DNA from: an uncultured Prevotellaceae bacterium
GTDB taxonomy: Bacteria; Bacteroidota; Bacteroidia; Bacteroidales; Bacteroidaceae
Direction: 5' to 3'
Assembly (NCBI GenBank): GCA_947174945.1
Contig: CAMWKZ010000007.1
Location: 16,866 to 80,865 of the forward strand
Length of the DNA: 64,000 nt
The number at the start of each line of letters is the position of its first letter. Position 1 is the first letter of the stretch. A model generated the notes under the pieces. It was not told where the DNA came from, did no database searches, and saw only the letters and a program-made list of their open reading frames with translations. Shown one piece after another: positions 42,877 through 53,212 of the stretch. Both the position numbers and the translations under genes were made by a program.

Positions 42877-43781
42877 GCTTGTTCCTCCTTCTTCACTTCA
42901 GGTTCTACATTAGCAGGCTTCTCGGCTGCCTCAGCAGCTTCAGGCTTCGGCTTGGGTGCAGGGAAGTTGACTGCGTGGATGGCCTTCGTCGGGCAAACAG
43001 CTACGCACTTACGGCACAGACGGCACTTGTTGAAGTCAATGTAAGAAACGTTGTTCTCGATAGTGATAGCACCAAAGGCACATTCTTTCTCACACTTGCC
43101 GCAGCCGATACAGGCAGCCTTGCAAGCCTTCATGGCAACAGGGCCTTTATCTTTGTTGACGCAGGACACGAATACCTTGCGACCCTTCGGCCCTTTCTTG
43201 CGAAGCTCGATGATGTGACGCGGACAGGCCTTGACACAGGCACCACACGACGTACACTTGTCTTCATCCACCTCGGGCAGACCCGTCTCTGGGTTCATGT
43301 GAATAGCATCAAACTGGCAAGCGGCCACACAGTCGCCACACCCCAGACAACCGAATCCGCAGGCCGTCTCACCAGCACCGCAGGCATTCATGGCTGCACA
43401 GGTGCGCAGACCGCTATACTCAGCAATCTTCGGACGCATCTCGCACGTTCCGTTACAACGTACCACGGCGACCATCGCTTCACCATTGGCAATGGCCATT
43501 CCCAGCAAGTCAGCCACCTTACCCATCACTTCCTGTCCGCCGACGGGACACATCAGCCCGTCAAGGCTGCCTGCATCTGCACCCTTGACAAGTGCATCAG
43601 CCAAGCCAGCACATCCAGCAAATCCGCAACCACCGCAGTTGGCACCGGGCAACAACTCTGTTACCTGAGCAATGCGTGGGTCTTCATAGACTGCGAATTT
43701 CTTGGAGCAGACATACAGCACAAGGGCGGCTATCAGTCCGATAGCACCCAACACTGCTACTGCAATCAAAATGAAATCCAT
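42873..43781 (-). CDS. rnfB: Rnf complex subunit RnfB
   Basis: LLPGANCGGCGFAGCAGLADALVKG; multiple ferredoxin motifs. Confidence 0.95.
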   Translation of the reverse strand: MDFILIAVAVLGAIGLIAALVLYVCSKKFAVYEDPRIAQVTELLPGANCGGCGFAGCAGLADALVKGADAGSLDGLMCPVGGQEVMGKVADLLGMAIANGEAMVAVVRCNGTCEMRPKIAEYSGLRTCAAMNACGAGETACGFGCLGCGDCVAACQFDAIHMNPETGLPEVDEDKCTSCGACVKACPRHIIELRKKGPKGRKVFVSCVNKDKGPVAMKACKAACIGCGKCEKECAFGAITIENNVSYIDFNKCRLCRKCVAVCPTKAIHAVNFPAPKPKPEAAEAAEKPANVEPEVKKEEQA

Positions 43782-43828
43782 AAATTAACTTTTTATTTGT
43801 TTTAGTTTAATATGATTTGAATCCTTGG

Positions 43829-44239
43829 TTATTCTATCGCAAAAGAGAGCCTGTCACGAATACGGTTGCGCAACAGGTGTAGCACGCCATAGTAGGGAAA
43901 CAGGGCGGCCAGCCCGCTCAAGGCAGCATAACCCTCGTTACCCGTCAGTTGCAGCACCACCACCAACACGACAACCAGCACCACGAAAGGCAACCCAAAA
44001 CCGAACAACAAGGCGTGGGCAGCCACCTGCGTAGAGGCCGTCACCGTCACGACATCGCCAACATTCAGCCCTCGCGTGTCAGTATGGAATACATCTACCA
44101 GTTTTTCTTTCGATTCCGAGGCATTACAATAACCCGCTACCTTACAAGAAGCACAAGCAGAAGTCTGGACGATGCGCACCTGCACGCTATCGTCCATTAC
44201 TTTTTCAATAACCCCCGAATGCTTTATTTTATTACTCAT
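43829..44239 (-). CDS. rseC: RseC/MucC family protein
   Basis: SACASCKVAGYCNASESKEK plus two TMs; upstream of rnfB. Confidence 0.85.
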   Translation of the reverse strand: MSNKIKHSGVIEKVMDDSVQVRIVQTSACASCKVAGYCNASESKEKLVDVFHTDTRGLNVGDVVTVTASTQVAAHALLFGFGLPFVVLVVVLVVVLQLTGNEGYAALSGLAALFPYYGVLHLLRNRIRDRLSFAIE

Positions 44240-44379
44240 TAGTATCTCAAGTAGTCGTAATCAACGGCAAAGGTACTATAAAAATATGAAATACGAATGC
44301 GCCGATAAAGTTTTTTTTGAAAAAAGGCCGTAATCGTTTGCGATTATCCCGCCTATTTTCTTACCCTTTATCACTACGA

Positions 44380-45282
44380 CTACCTCACTCTCAACCTGTC
44401 GCCCGTGCGAATGACATAGTTGGGTGACAAGTTATTCATCTTGTATAGACTTTTCAGCTGTATACCATAACGTTGCGAGATAGTGTACATAGACTCGCCA
44501 GCCTCTACACGATGCGGACGGTTCTTAAACTCCTTCGGAGCCTTACGGCGTTTCTTTTGCAACCATATTATCTCACCTTCTTCCAGCAAGTCGTTCTTCT
44601 TACGCTCATTATAGCTGGCCAGCTTTCGATATGACACATCCAGTTCATCGGCAATCCTCCTGAACGTATCGCCCCTACGAGCCCGTACATAATAGTTTTT
44701 ATTGAAGGCATAGACATGGCGCAGCTCGCCCTGTAGCACCGACGAGCTTCCCCCTTTGTCAAACTCCTTACCCGTATCATAGCGGTGCAGCTTGTAGGTT
44801 TCAATGATTTCTATCAGTCGCGTGGCATAAGTCGGGCTGGTAGCATAGCCACAGGCTTTCAGGCCATGCGCCCAACCCTTGTAGTCAGTACGCTTTAAGT
44901 CGAACAGCCGGCGATAGCGCTGGCTGGTGGTTAAGAACACGGAATGGTCGACATAACTCTGATAGGCATTGTCGTAGGCACGGAAACATTCGCCCCGCTC
45001 GTCATCGTCGTGATACGACTTACGCCCCGTCCAACCGTTACACTTGATGCCAAAGTGGTTGTTAGCCTTGCGAGCCAGTTCGCTCCTGCCAGCCCCGGAC
45101 TCCAATACCCCCTGCGCCAGCGTGATGCTGGCCGGTATGCGATATTGCACCATCTGCTGTACGGCCACCTCGCCCCATTTGTCAAAGTAGTCGCTGTAAA
45201 CCTTGTTCCATGTTACCCGCTGTGCAAAGGCCGTTAAGCATACCGTCAACAGCAAAATGAAAAGAATTATAGGCCGTTTCAT
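44380..45282 (-). CDS. glucosaminidase-domain protein with LysM motifs
   Basis: PASITLAQGVLESGAGRSELARKANNHFGIKC; C-terminal LysM HRVEAGESMYTISQRYGIQLKSLYKMNNL. Confidence 0.9.
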   Translation of the reverse strand: MKRPIILFILLLTVCLTAFAQRVTWNKVYSDYFDKWGEVAVQQMVQYRIPASITLAQGVLESGAGRSELARKANNHFGIKCNGWTGRKSYHDDDERGECFRAYDNAYQSYVDHSVFLTTSQRYRRLFDLKRTDYKGWAHGLKACGYATSPTYATRLIEIIETYKLHRYDTGKEFDKGGSSSVLQGELRHVYAFNKNYYVRARRGDTFRRIADELDVSYRKLASYNERKKNDLLEEGEIIWLQKKRRKAPKEFKNRPHRVEAGESMYTISQRYGIQLKSLYKMNNLSPNYVIRTGDRLRVR

Positions 45283-45351
45283 GATTTTCTTTCGTATTTT
45301 GATGCAAAAGTAAAGAAAAAGAATTATATTTGCAACAAAAACCGTAATATT

Positions 45352-45825
45352 ATGGAAGAGATGACGCTAAAAACCGAAATACAAGTAGCCCAGCTATCGG
45401 AACTGACAGACACAGACCGCCAGCTGATTGAGATGGCTATCGAGGCAACCAACCGCTCGTATGCCCCCTACTCCCACTTCCACGTAGGGGCAGCCCTGAT
45501 GTTAGAGAATGGCAAGACGTTCATCGGCTGTAATCAGGAGAACGCAGCCTTCCCGGCAGGCATCTGCGCAGAGCGCTCGGCCATCTTTGCCGCTGGTGCA
45601 TTGTACCCCGACCAGCCGGTGGTGGCACTGGCCATAACGGCACGCAACGCAAAGGGTGAACTGATTGATGAGCCAGCCAGCCCGTGCGGCACCTGCCGTC
45701 AGGTCATCATTGAGACGGAGACACGATTCAAGCATCCCGTGCGCATCCTGCTCTACGGTCGTAAGCACACCTATGTCATCAACGGCATCAAGCAGCTAAT
45801 GCCCCTCGCATTTACTGAATTTTAG
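45352..45825 (+). CDS. cdd: cytidine deaminase
   Basis: YSHFHVGAALMLENG, NAAFPAGICAERSAI, PCGTCRQV. Confidence 0.93.
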   Translation: MEEMTLKTEIQVAQLSELTDTDRQLIEMAIEATNRSYAPYSHFHVGAALMLENGKTFIGCNQENAAFPAGICAERSAIFAAGALYPDQPVVALAITARNAKGELIDEPASPCGTCRQVIIETETRFKHPVRILLYGRKHTYVINGIKQLMPLAFTEF

Positions 45826-46441
45826 CCATCGCTGCATCAAGTGTCTTCACGCCTTGCTCCGTGCAGATGCCACGGAGTGAGACTAAGAAGAAGTTGGCAA
45901 ACAACTGCTCGACGGAATAGCGCCTCAGCAATTGGTTGCTCATGACATATTCGCCGATAGCATCCAGCAGGTGGGATATTATCGTATAGTCAATATCTGG
46001 GCGCAGCAGTCCTTCCTTGACACCTTGCTGCATAAAGTCGTAGAAGTCGCTACGTGTCTTCTCGTGCGCCTCCATAATATATTGCTCCACCTTTGGATAT
46101 TTCATAATGTCCTCATAGAACAAGGGGTTTACCATGTGCACTTCCTTCACCCTACGACGGTAAGCCTCGATAATGATATCTATCACGTGATGGCCCTCGG
46201 CAGCATAATGGGCCAGATAGGCCGCCCGCTGCTGGTCGTACTTCCTGATGCTCTGGTAGAGCAACTCTTCCTTATCCCCATAAATCTCGTAGAGAGTGCG
46301 CTTCGAAATGGCCAGTTGCTGGGCTATATCGTCCATCTTGACCGCACGGATGCCGTGCTGCATGAATGACGACATCGCCATGTCCAGAATCTTGTCCCTC
46401 AAAGCAATGCGATAGCTGCTCGTTTCTTTAATATCTTGCAT
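45812..46441 (-). CDS. TetR family transcriptional regulator
   Basis: ILDMAMSSFMQHGIRAVKMDDIAQQLAISKRTLYEIYGDKEELL. Confidence 0.9.
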   Translation of the reverse strand: MQDIKETSSYRIALRDKILDMAMSSFMQHGIRAVKMDDIAQQLAISKRTLYEIYGDKEELLYQSIRKYDQQRAAYLAHYAAEGHHVIDIIIEAYRRRVKEVHMVNPLFYEDIMKYPKVEQYIMEAHEKTRSDFYDFMQQGVKEGLLRPDIDYTIISHLLDAIGEYVMSNQLLRRYSVEQLFANFFLVSLRGICTEQGVKTLDAAMAKIQ

Positions 46442-46555
46442 AAATATCTACTTTTGAGGGCAAAGTTACTAAAAAATCGAAAAAACGGCACGTTTTACCC
46501 GAGTTTTTTGTATTTTTGCCCTCGGAAAAGAACTCATTTCAATATTAATACACTT

Positions 46556-48856
46556 ATGGTAAAGATTTCTAAAGAGGCCGCTCTCGCCTATCATGAGGCT
46601 GGCCGCCCTGGTAAAATCGAAGTGAAGCCCACCAAGGCTTATCGTACTCAAACCGACCTGTCGCTGGCTTATTCGCCCGGCGTAGCCTATCCGTGTCTGG
46701 AGATTCAGCAGAATCCCGACAACGCCTACAAGTACACGGACAAGGGCAATCTGGTGGCTGTCATTTCCAACGGCACGGCTGTGCTCGGTCTGGGCGACAT
46801 CGGTGCCATAAGCGGCAAGCCCGTGATGGAGGGAAAAGGTCTGCTATTCAAGATATACGGCGGTATTGACGTGTTCGACATCGAGGTCAACGAGAAAGAC
46901 CCCGAGAAGTTCTGCGAGGCCGTGGAGCGCATCGCCCCCACCTTTGGCGGCATTAACTTAGAGGACATCAAGGCCCCTGAGTGTTTCTACATCGAGGAAC
47001 GCCTGAAGCGCACGCTCGACATCCCCGTGATGCACGACGACCAGCACGGCACGGCGATTATCTCGGCTGCCGGTCTGAAGAATGCGCTGGAGGTGAACGG
47101 CAAGGACATTAGCAAGGTGAAGATTGTGGTGAACGGTGCCGGTGCTGCGGCTATCTCGTGTACCAAGCTGTATATGGCGATTGGCGCCAACAAGGACAAC
47201 ATCGTCATGCTCGACTCGAAGGGTGTCATCTCGACCAGCCGTACCGACCTGAACGAGCAGAAGAAGTTCTTTGCCACCAGCCGTACCGACATCCATACGC
47301 TGGCCGAGGCCGTCAACGGGGCTGATGTCTTCGTAGGACTGTCGAAGGGCAACGTGCTGACCAAGGACATGGTTCGCTCGATGGCCAACGACCCCGTCAT
47401 CTTTGCCCTTGCCAACCCCGTGCCGGAAATCAGTTACGAAGACGCTATGGAGGCTCGCCCTGACACACTCATGTCGACGGGACGCACCGACTATCCCAAC
47501 CAGATTAACAACGTCATCGGCTTCCCCTACATCTTCCGCGGAGCACTCGACGTTCACGCTACGGCCATCAACGAGGAGATGAAACTGGCTGCCGTTCACG
47601 CCATTGCCGACTTGGCCAAGCAGCCCGTGCCCGACGTGGTGAACGATGTGTACAAGGTGAACAACCTGACCTTCGGGCGCAACTACTTCATTCCGAAGCC
47701 CGTCGACCCACGACTGATTACTGAGGTCAGTGCCGCCGTGGCCAAGGCTGCCATTGAGAGCGGTGTGGCTCGCCGCACCATCACCGACTGGGACGAATAC
47801 AAGCGCTCGCTCTCCATACTGCTCGGTCAGGAGACAAAGCTGACGCAGAAGCTCTACGCCACCGCTGCTGCCCATCCGCAGCGCGTCGTCTTTGCCGAGG
47901 CTGTCCACCCCACCATGCTGAAGGCTGCCGTACAGGCCAAGGCCGAGAACATCTGCGAACCGATTCTGCTGGGCAACGACGAGGTTATCCAGAAGATGGC
48001 CGACAAGCTCGACCTTAACATCGAGGGCATCGAGATTGTCAACCTGCGCCACCCCTCTGAGCAGGAGCGCCGCGAGCGTTACGCCCATATCCTGACGGAA
48101 AAGCGCCAGCGCGAGGGCTACACGTTCCAAGAGGCTAACGACAAGATGTTCGAGCGCAACTACTTTGGCATGATGATGGTCGAGACGGGCGAGGCCGATG
48201 CCTTCCTGACGGGCCTGTACACCAAGTATTCTAACACCATCAAGGTAATTAACGAGGTGATTGGCATCCGTCCTGAGTTTAAGCACTTCGGAGCCATGCA
48301 CATCATCAACTCTGCCCACGGCACACTCTACATTGCCGACACACTGGTCAACGAGAACCCCGACACCGACACGCTGATTGACATTGCCAAGCTGGCATCG
48401 ACGAGTGTCAAGTTCTTCAACGAGAAGCCTGTGATTGGCATGATTAGCCACTCTAACTTCGGCAGTAACCAGACGGAGGGGGCACAGAAGGTAAAGCACG
48501 CCGTGGAGTATATGCAGGAGCACCATCCTGAACTGCCCATCGACGGCGAGTTGCAGATTGGTTTCGCCCTCAACCGTGAGCTGCGCGACGAGCAGTACCC
48601 CTTCACCCGTCTTAAAGGCAAGGATGTTAACACGCTCGTGTTCCCCAACCTCACCTCTGCCCGCTCCAGCTACAAGATGCTGCAGATGCTCCATGCCGAC
48701 GTGGAGATTATCGGCCCCATCCAAATGGGTCTGAACAAGCCCATCCATTTCGTCGATTTTGGAGCCTCCGTGCGCGACATCGTGAACATCGTGGCCGTGG
48801 CTGCTATCGATGCCTACGTGGACAAAGTGAAGAAAAGCATTGAGACGGCAGAATAA
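46556..48856 (+). CDS. maeB: NADP-dependent malic enzyme (malic + phosphotransacetylase-like domains)
   Basis: LAYSPGVAYPCLEIQQ, VMHDDQHGTAIISAAGLKNAL; C-terminal PTA-like domain; start refined to MVKISKEAAL. Confidence 0.92.
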   Translation: MVKISKEAALAYHEAGRPGKIEVKPTKAYRTQTDLSLAYSPGVAYPCLEIQQNPDNAYKYTDKGNLVAVISNGTAVLGLGDIGAISGKPVMEGKGLLFKIYGGIDVFDIEVNEKDPEKFCEAVERIAPTFGGINLEDIKAPECFYIEERLKRTLDIPVMHDDQHGTAIISAAGLKNALEVNGKDISKVKIVVNGAGAAAISCTKLYMAIGANKDNIVMLDSKGVISTSRTDLNEQKKFFATSRTDIHTLAEAVNGADVFVGLSKGNVLTKDMVRSMANDPVIFALANPVPEISYEDAMEARPDTLMSTGRTDYPNQINNVIGFPYIFRGALDVHATAINEEMKLAAVHAIADLAKQPVPDVVNDVYKVNNLTFGRNYFIPKPVDPRLITEVSAAVAKAAIESGVARRTITDWDEYKRSLSILLGQETKLTQKLYATAAAHPQRVVFAEAVHPTMLKAAVQAKAENICEPILLGNDEVIQKMADKLDLNIEGIEIVNLRHPSEQERRERYAHILTEKRQREGYTFQEANDKMFERNYFGMMMVETGEADAFLTGLYTKYSNTIKVINEVIGIRPEFKHFGAMHIINSAHGTLYIADTLVNENPDTDTLIDIAKLASTSVKFFNEKPVIGMISHSNFGSNQTEGAQKVKHAVEYMQEHHPELPIDGELQIGFALNRELRDEQYPFTRLKGKDVNTLVFPNLTSARSSYKMLQMLHADVEIIGPIQMGLNKPIHFVDFGASVRDIVNIVAVAAIDAYVDKVKKSIETAE

Positions 48857-48876
48857 GCCATCCGACAGCAACGTTT

Positions 48877-48964
48877 GAAAGAACGGCTCTTACCGCGAGT
48901 AAGAACCGTTCTTTCCACCAGAAAGAGCCGTCCTTTCCAAGAGAAAGAACGGCTCTTTCGTTAA
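48877..48964. repeat. 22-bp tandem array, family B, 4 units (GAAAGAACCGTTCTTTCC + 4 nt)
   Basis: Units at 48877, 48899, 48921, 48943 immediately 3' of maeB. Confidence 0.93.
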
Positions 48965-49074
48965 GACCGATACGCAACGACTACGAAACCTTCAGGCTCG
49001 GTGCCCTGCCTGCCACTATCTCGCAGAACACACATTTGCTTTTCGTTGCCTCGTCCATCAGCTCCAATTTACTT

Positions 49075-49419
49075 TTACCGCCGTTTCATAACCATCAGTC
49101 CCCGCCTTGTCATTTCCTCAGCAAAAGCCTGTTCTCCGTTCTCACGAATGTAGCGAATGCAGGCAGGACGGTCGCTGCGGAACACAAAGGCAAACACTTT
49201 GCCTATAAAGTTGTTGTACAGTCGGCATTCCTGCACGTCCTTGTCACATTCGGCGCACGTATGGAAGCCACGCTCCATACAGCACTGTCTTATCTTGCAC
49301 CACGATGCCTTCTCGTTCTTGTGGCACCCCGGACACTTGCCGTTGCAATACTTTCTGCATCCTCCACAGTACAGCCCACACGCGGCTATGGTCTGTTTGT
49401 CCACTTTGATTTCGTTCAT
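49075..49419 (-). CDS. DUF3795-like cysteine-rich protein
   Basis: CGLYCGGCRKYCNGKCPGCHKNEKASWCKIRQCCMERGFHTCAEC. Confidence 0.75.
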   Translation of the reverse strand: MNEIKVDKQTIAACGLYCGGCRKYCNGKCPGCHKNEKASWCKIRQCCMERGFHTCAECDKDVQECRLYNNFIGKVFAFVFRSDRPACIRYIRENGEQAFAEEMTRRGLMVMKRR

Positions 49420-49583
49420 TACAATTCTGCTCCTAAAGATTACTGGTGCAAAGATAGTCAGTTTTATTCAATCAGCCAAGGGCAACCAACCAAAACGATG
49501 CAAATATTCCGATAATCCTTTTCCATGTCGGAAATAATTACTACCTTTGTACACAAACTACAAAGCAAATAAATCAAAGAGAA

Positions 49584-51686
49584 ATGAGAACTACTAAAAC
49601 AAATGTATTAGCAACTTTGGCATTGCTATTTACGTTGACAGCAAGCGCGCAGAGCGGACTTGTGGGGTTTGCCAACTACAGCGACATGGGGCTGCATGGC
49701 ACCACGGGCGGAAAGGGAGGAAAGATTGTACACGTGACAACACGCGAAGAGTTTACGCGATATGCGGGGGCAGACGAGCCTTACATTATCATACTCGACG
49801 CTGACCTGAAGGGACACTACGACTACAGTGCCAATCCCAAGCAGAAGCACGACGTGATAAGCGTGAAAAGCAACAAGACGATTATCGGCGGTGGCAAAGG
49901 CGCACACCTTGACAGCTTGGGGCTGGACATAAACGGGCAGCAGAACATCATCATACGCAACCTGAGGATAACAAAGGCCGACCCTGATGCCATAGCGTTC
50001 AGGGACACACACCACGTGTGGGTGGACCACTGCGACCTGTCAAGCCAAAAGGAAGCGAGGGACGAGAACGACGGACTGCTGGACTTCACCTACGGGTCAA
50101 GTTATCTTACCGTGTCGTGGTGCAGGTTCCATGACCACGACAAGACATCGATATGCAGCTCTGGCACACGCAACATCAGCGACTACGGGCGGCAGCGCGT
50201 CACCTACCACCACAACGCGTTCATAAACTGCACACAGCGCAACCCAAGAATTGGCTACGGGCTGGGGCATATCTTCAACGACTACAATCAGGATAACTCT
50301 TCGTATGCCATAGGCATGTTTGCCCGTGCTGTGGTGAACGTAGAGAACTGCTACTTCAAGAACGTAAAGGAGGCTTTCAACCAGATGTACGCTACAAGCG
50401 CCGACGATGCCTATTGGGGATTCGTAAGGAGCACGGGCAACCAGTTTGACAACACTAACAACGGGACGAAGGGCAACAGCGACGAAGGTTTCGATGTAAG
50501 CCGCTACTACATGTACGATTTCGCCCTTGACAAGGCTGCCGACGTGCCGGGACTGGTGTCAGCAATGGGTTGCACCGAGGGGATTGAGGGCGACATCATC
50601 CCGTTCCCCGGCGACGGTGCCATAGGCATTCAGGCGGACATCCGCCCCAGTTGCAGCGACATCGAGGGAGCTACGGACTATATATATACAATAGGTGTAA
50701 CGCCAGAGAGTATGCAAGAATGTCGTCCGGAGGAAATGACGCTCGCGCCGTCAACGACGTATTACTGGCAGGTGCGCGTTGTGGGTGGCAAGTACGACGG
50801 TAAGACTTCAGCCATATTCCGCTTTGCCACAGCTGGCACAAAGGCTCACACCCCATCGCCGGCGGACGGCGACCGCCATACTGAGTTGCGCGAGATTGTG
50901 GGCGAGAGCGTGCCGTGCGCACCGCTGACACTGCGCTGGCGCGAGAGCTTCGATGCCGAAGGGTACACCGTAAGCGTAGGACAGCAAAGCGACATGACCG
51001 ACGCTGTGAGCATCGACGTAGACCAGCCAGCATACAGGCCCGACAACCTGCGCCACGGCGAGACCTACTACTGGCGCGTAGACACGAAGCGACAAGACGG
51101 CACAGTGGCCGAGGGCGACGTATGGAGCTTTAGTTCAGACATAAGCCTTGCCCACACAGGGCGCAACGAAGTTGAGCACGCCGTGCGTGGTGGCCTGTGC
51201 TTCCCCGAGCGCGATGTCACGGCAAACTGGATAATAGCCTCTAACGACTCGTGCAACGTAGGCGACCAAGGCCCCGGCTACATGAGCTTCGTATGGGACG
51301 GCGACCCCGGAGCATACAACCTCGGCACAGCCTACTTCGACGAAAGCTCAGGCCAAGGATGGTTCAGCATATATGTCAACGAGGAACAGCACGACGAATG
51401 GACCGCCTCAGCCAATAACAACAAGATGGCCATACGCCAGACAAAGAACGTAGCATTAGCACATGGCGACGAGATACGCATAGAGTTTTACACACAAAAG
51501 AATATGCGGTGCCGCACAGACTACCTCGACATCACCCCCGACCCAACCGGCATTCATGACATCACCACAGCCACCACAACCAGCCAAGACACGGAACCAA
51601 TCTACAACCTTGCCGGCCAGCGCATAACCACCCCCGTCAAAGGACAGATATACATCAAGGGCAACAAGAAGTTCATCCAGAGATAA
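49584..51686 (+). CDS. secreted pectate lyase (PL1-like) with C-terminal accessory domains
   Basis: Parallel beta-helix VISVKSNKTIIGGGKGAHL...HVWVDHCDLS; C-term YNLAGQRITTPVKGQIYIKGNKKFIQR. Confidence 0.88.
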   Translation: MRTTKTNVLATLALLFTLTASAQSGLVGFANYSDMGLHGTTGGKGGKIVHVTTREEFTRYAGADEPYIIILDADLKGHYDYSANPKQKHDVISVKSNKTIIGGGKGAHLDSLGLDINGQQNIIIRNLRITKADPDAIAFRDTHHVWVDHCDLSSQKEARDENDGLLDFTYGSSYLTVSWCRFHDHDKTSICSSGTRNISDYGRQRVTYHHNAFINCTQRNPRIGYGLGHIFNDYNQDNSSYAIGMFARAVVNVENCYFKNVKEAFNQMYATSADDAYWGFVRSTGNQFDNTNNGTKGNSDEGFDVSRYYMYDFALDKAADVPGLVSAMGCTEGIEGDIIPFPGDGAIGIQADIRPSCSDIEGATDYIYTIGVTPESMQECRPEEMTLAPSTTYYWQVRVVGGKYDGKTSAIFRFATAGTKAHTPSPADGDRHTELREIVGESVPCAPLTLRWRESFDAEGYTVSVGQQSDMTDAVSIDVDQPAYRPDNLRHGETYYWRVDTKRQDGTVAEGDVWSFSSDISLAHTGRNEVEHAVRGGLCFPERDVTANWIIASNDSCNVGDQGPGYMSFVWDGDPGAYNLGTAYFDESSGQGWFSIYVNEEQHDEWTASANNNKMAIRQTKNVALAHGDEIRIEFYTQKNMRCRTDYLDITPDPTGIHDITTATTTSQDTEPIYNLAGQRITTPVKGQIYIKGNKKFIQR

Positions 51687-51698
51687 CCCGTCTCATCA

Positions 51699-51739
51699 CC
51701 GCCATATAGAGAGCACTATATAGACTGCTTCGCGGTGTT
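51699..51739 (+). terminator. hairpin downstream of pectate lyase
   Basis: caccgc/gcggtg with internal tatag/ctata pairing. Confidence 0.4.
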
Positions 51740-51801
51740 TATTCTTGGGAAAGGCTTACAAAAACGTTAGCGCGATGGGTGAGAGTCTCGAAAATAATTT
51801 G

Positions 51802-51809
51802 TATTTTTG
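51802..51809 (+). promoter_or_regulatory. -7 box TATTTTTG 8 nt upstream of radA ATG
   Basis: Direct TAnnTTTG match. Confidence 0.5.
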
Positions 51810-51817
51810 CAGGCGTT

Positions 51818-53212
51818 ATGGCAAAGGAGAAAATCATGTACGTCTGCTCGAACTGCGGACAAGAGTCGGCCAAGTGGATAGGCAAGTGCCCTGCCTGCGG
51901 TCAGTGGAATACGTTTAAGGAGTTCAGGAGCCTGCCTACTACCTCTTCCAAAGGGAGGGGGAGCTTTGGCGACGGAGGGGGTGTCTCGAGCAGGGGGCGC
52001 GACGCAGCCAAGGTGCTCAGGTTGCGCGACATATCGTCGCACGACGACCCACGTATTGACATGCACGACCAAGAGCTGAATCGGGTGCTGGGGGGCGGAC
52101 TGGTGCCGGGCTCCATTGTGCTGTTAGGCGGTGAGCCGGGCATTGGCAAGTCGACACTATCGCTACAAACCATGCTCAGCTTGCCTGACATGCGGGTGCT
52201 CTACGTCAGTGGTGAGGAGAGTGCTCACCAGCTGAAGATGAGGGCTGGGCGTATCAGCCATCAGGAGAACGACAACTTCATGATACTTTGCGAGAACTCG
52301 CTGGAGGCCATCTTCGAGCACATTAAGGAGGTGCAGCCCGAGCTGGTGGTTATCGACTCCATTCAGACCATATCGACCGAGGATGTGGAGTCCAGTGCCG
52401 GCTCAATCGCCCAAGTGCGCGAGTGCGCCTCTGCCCTGCTCCGCTTTGCCAAGACCAGCGGCGTGCCCGTCATTCTGATAGGCCACATCACCAAGGAGGG
52501 AACGCTGGCTGGGCCGAAGATTCTGGAACACATCGTAGACACGGTTATCCAGTTTGAGGGCGACCAGCACTATATGTACCGCATCCTGCGCTCTATCAAG
52601 AACCGATTTGGCTCTACTTCAGAACTGGGTATCTACGAGATGCAGCAGACGGGACTTCGACAGGTCAGCAACCCGTCGGAGCTGTTGCTGACCGAAGACC
52701 ACGACGGGCTTTCGGGCGTAGCCATCTCAAGTGCCATTGAGGGTGTGCGCCCCTTCTTGGTAGAGACGCAGGCACTCGTCAGCAGTGCGGCCTATGGTAC
52801 ACCGCAACGCTCGGCTACGGGCTTCGACCAGCGGCGACTGAATATGCTGTTAGCCGTGCTCGAAAAGCGCGTCGGCTTCAAACTGATGCAGAAAGACGTG
52901 TTCCTGAATATTGCCGGTGGATTGCGAGTAACGGACATGGCGATGGACTTGTCCGTGATTGCCGCCGTGCTATCCAGCAACGTAGACACGCCGATAGAGA
53001 GCGGTTGGTGCATGGCTGGCGAGGTAGGACTGAGCGGCGAGGTGCGCCCCATAGCCCGCATCGAGCAGCGCATTGCCGAAGCCGAGAAGTTAGGCTTCCA
53101 GCATATCATCATACCTAAGTATAATATGAGTGCCCTGAACCGCAAAAAGTTCCAGATAGAACTGGTGCCCGTCCGCAAGGTAGAAGAGGCACTGCGTGCC
53201 CTCTTCGGCTAA
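51818..53212 (+). CDS. radA: DNA repair protein RadA
   Basis: YVCSNCGQESAKWIGKCPACGQWNTF, GGEPGIGKSTL, KNRFGS; start refined to MAKEKIM. Confidence 0.96.
   Translation: MAKEKIMYVCSNCGQESAKWIGKCPACGQWNTFKEFRSLPTTSSKGRGSFGDGGGVSSRGRDAAKVLRLRDISSHDDPRIDMHDQELNRVLGGGLVPGSIVLLGGEPGIGKSTLSLQTMLSLPDMRVLYVSGEESAHQLKMRAGRISHQENDNFMILCENSLEAIFEHIKEVQPELVVIDSIQTISTEDVESSAGSIAQVRECASALLRFAKTSGVPVILIGHITKEGTLAGPKILEHIVDTVIQFEGDQHYMYRILRSIKNRFGSTSELGIYEMQQTGLRQVSNPSELLLTEDHDGLSGVAISSAIEGVRPFLVETQALVSSAAYGTPQRSATGFDQRRLNMLLAVLEKRVGFKLMQKDVFLNIAGGLRVTDMAMDLSVIAAVLSSNVDTPIESGWCMAGEVGLSGEVRPIARIEQRIAEAEKLGFQHIIIPKYNMSALNRKKFQIELVPVRKVEEALRALFG

Noticed and set aside
46958-48871. 637-aa antisense ORF opposite maeB
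   Set aside because: Mirror-frame artefact of a high-GC, codon-biased gene; no recognisable domain, and the sense strand is clearly malic enzyme.
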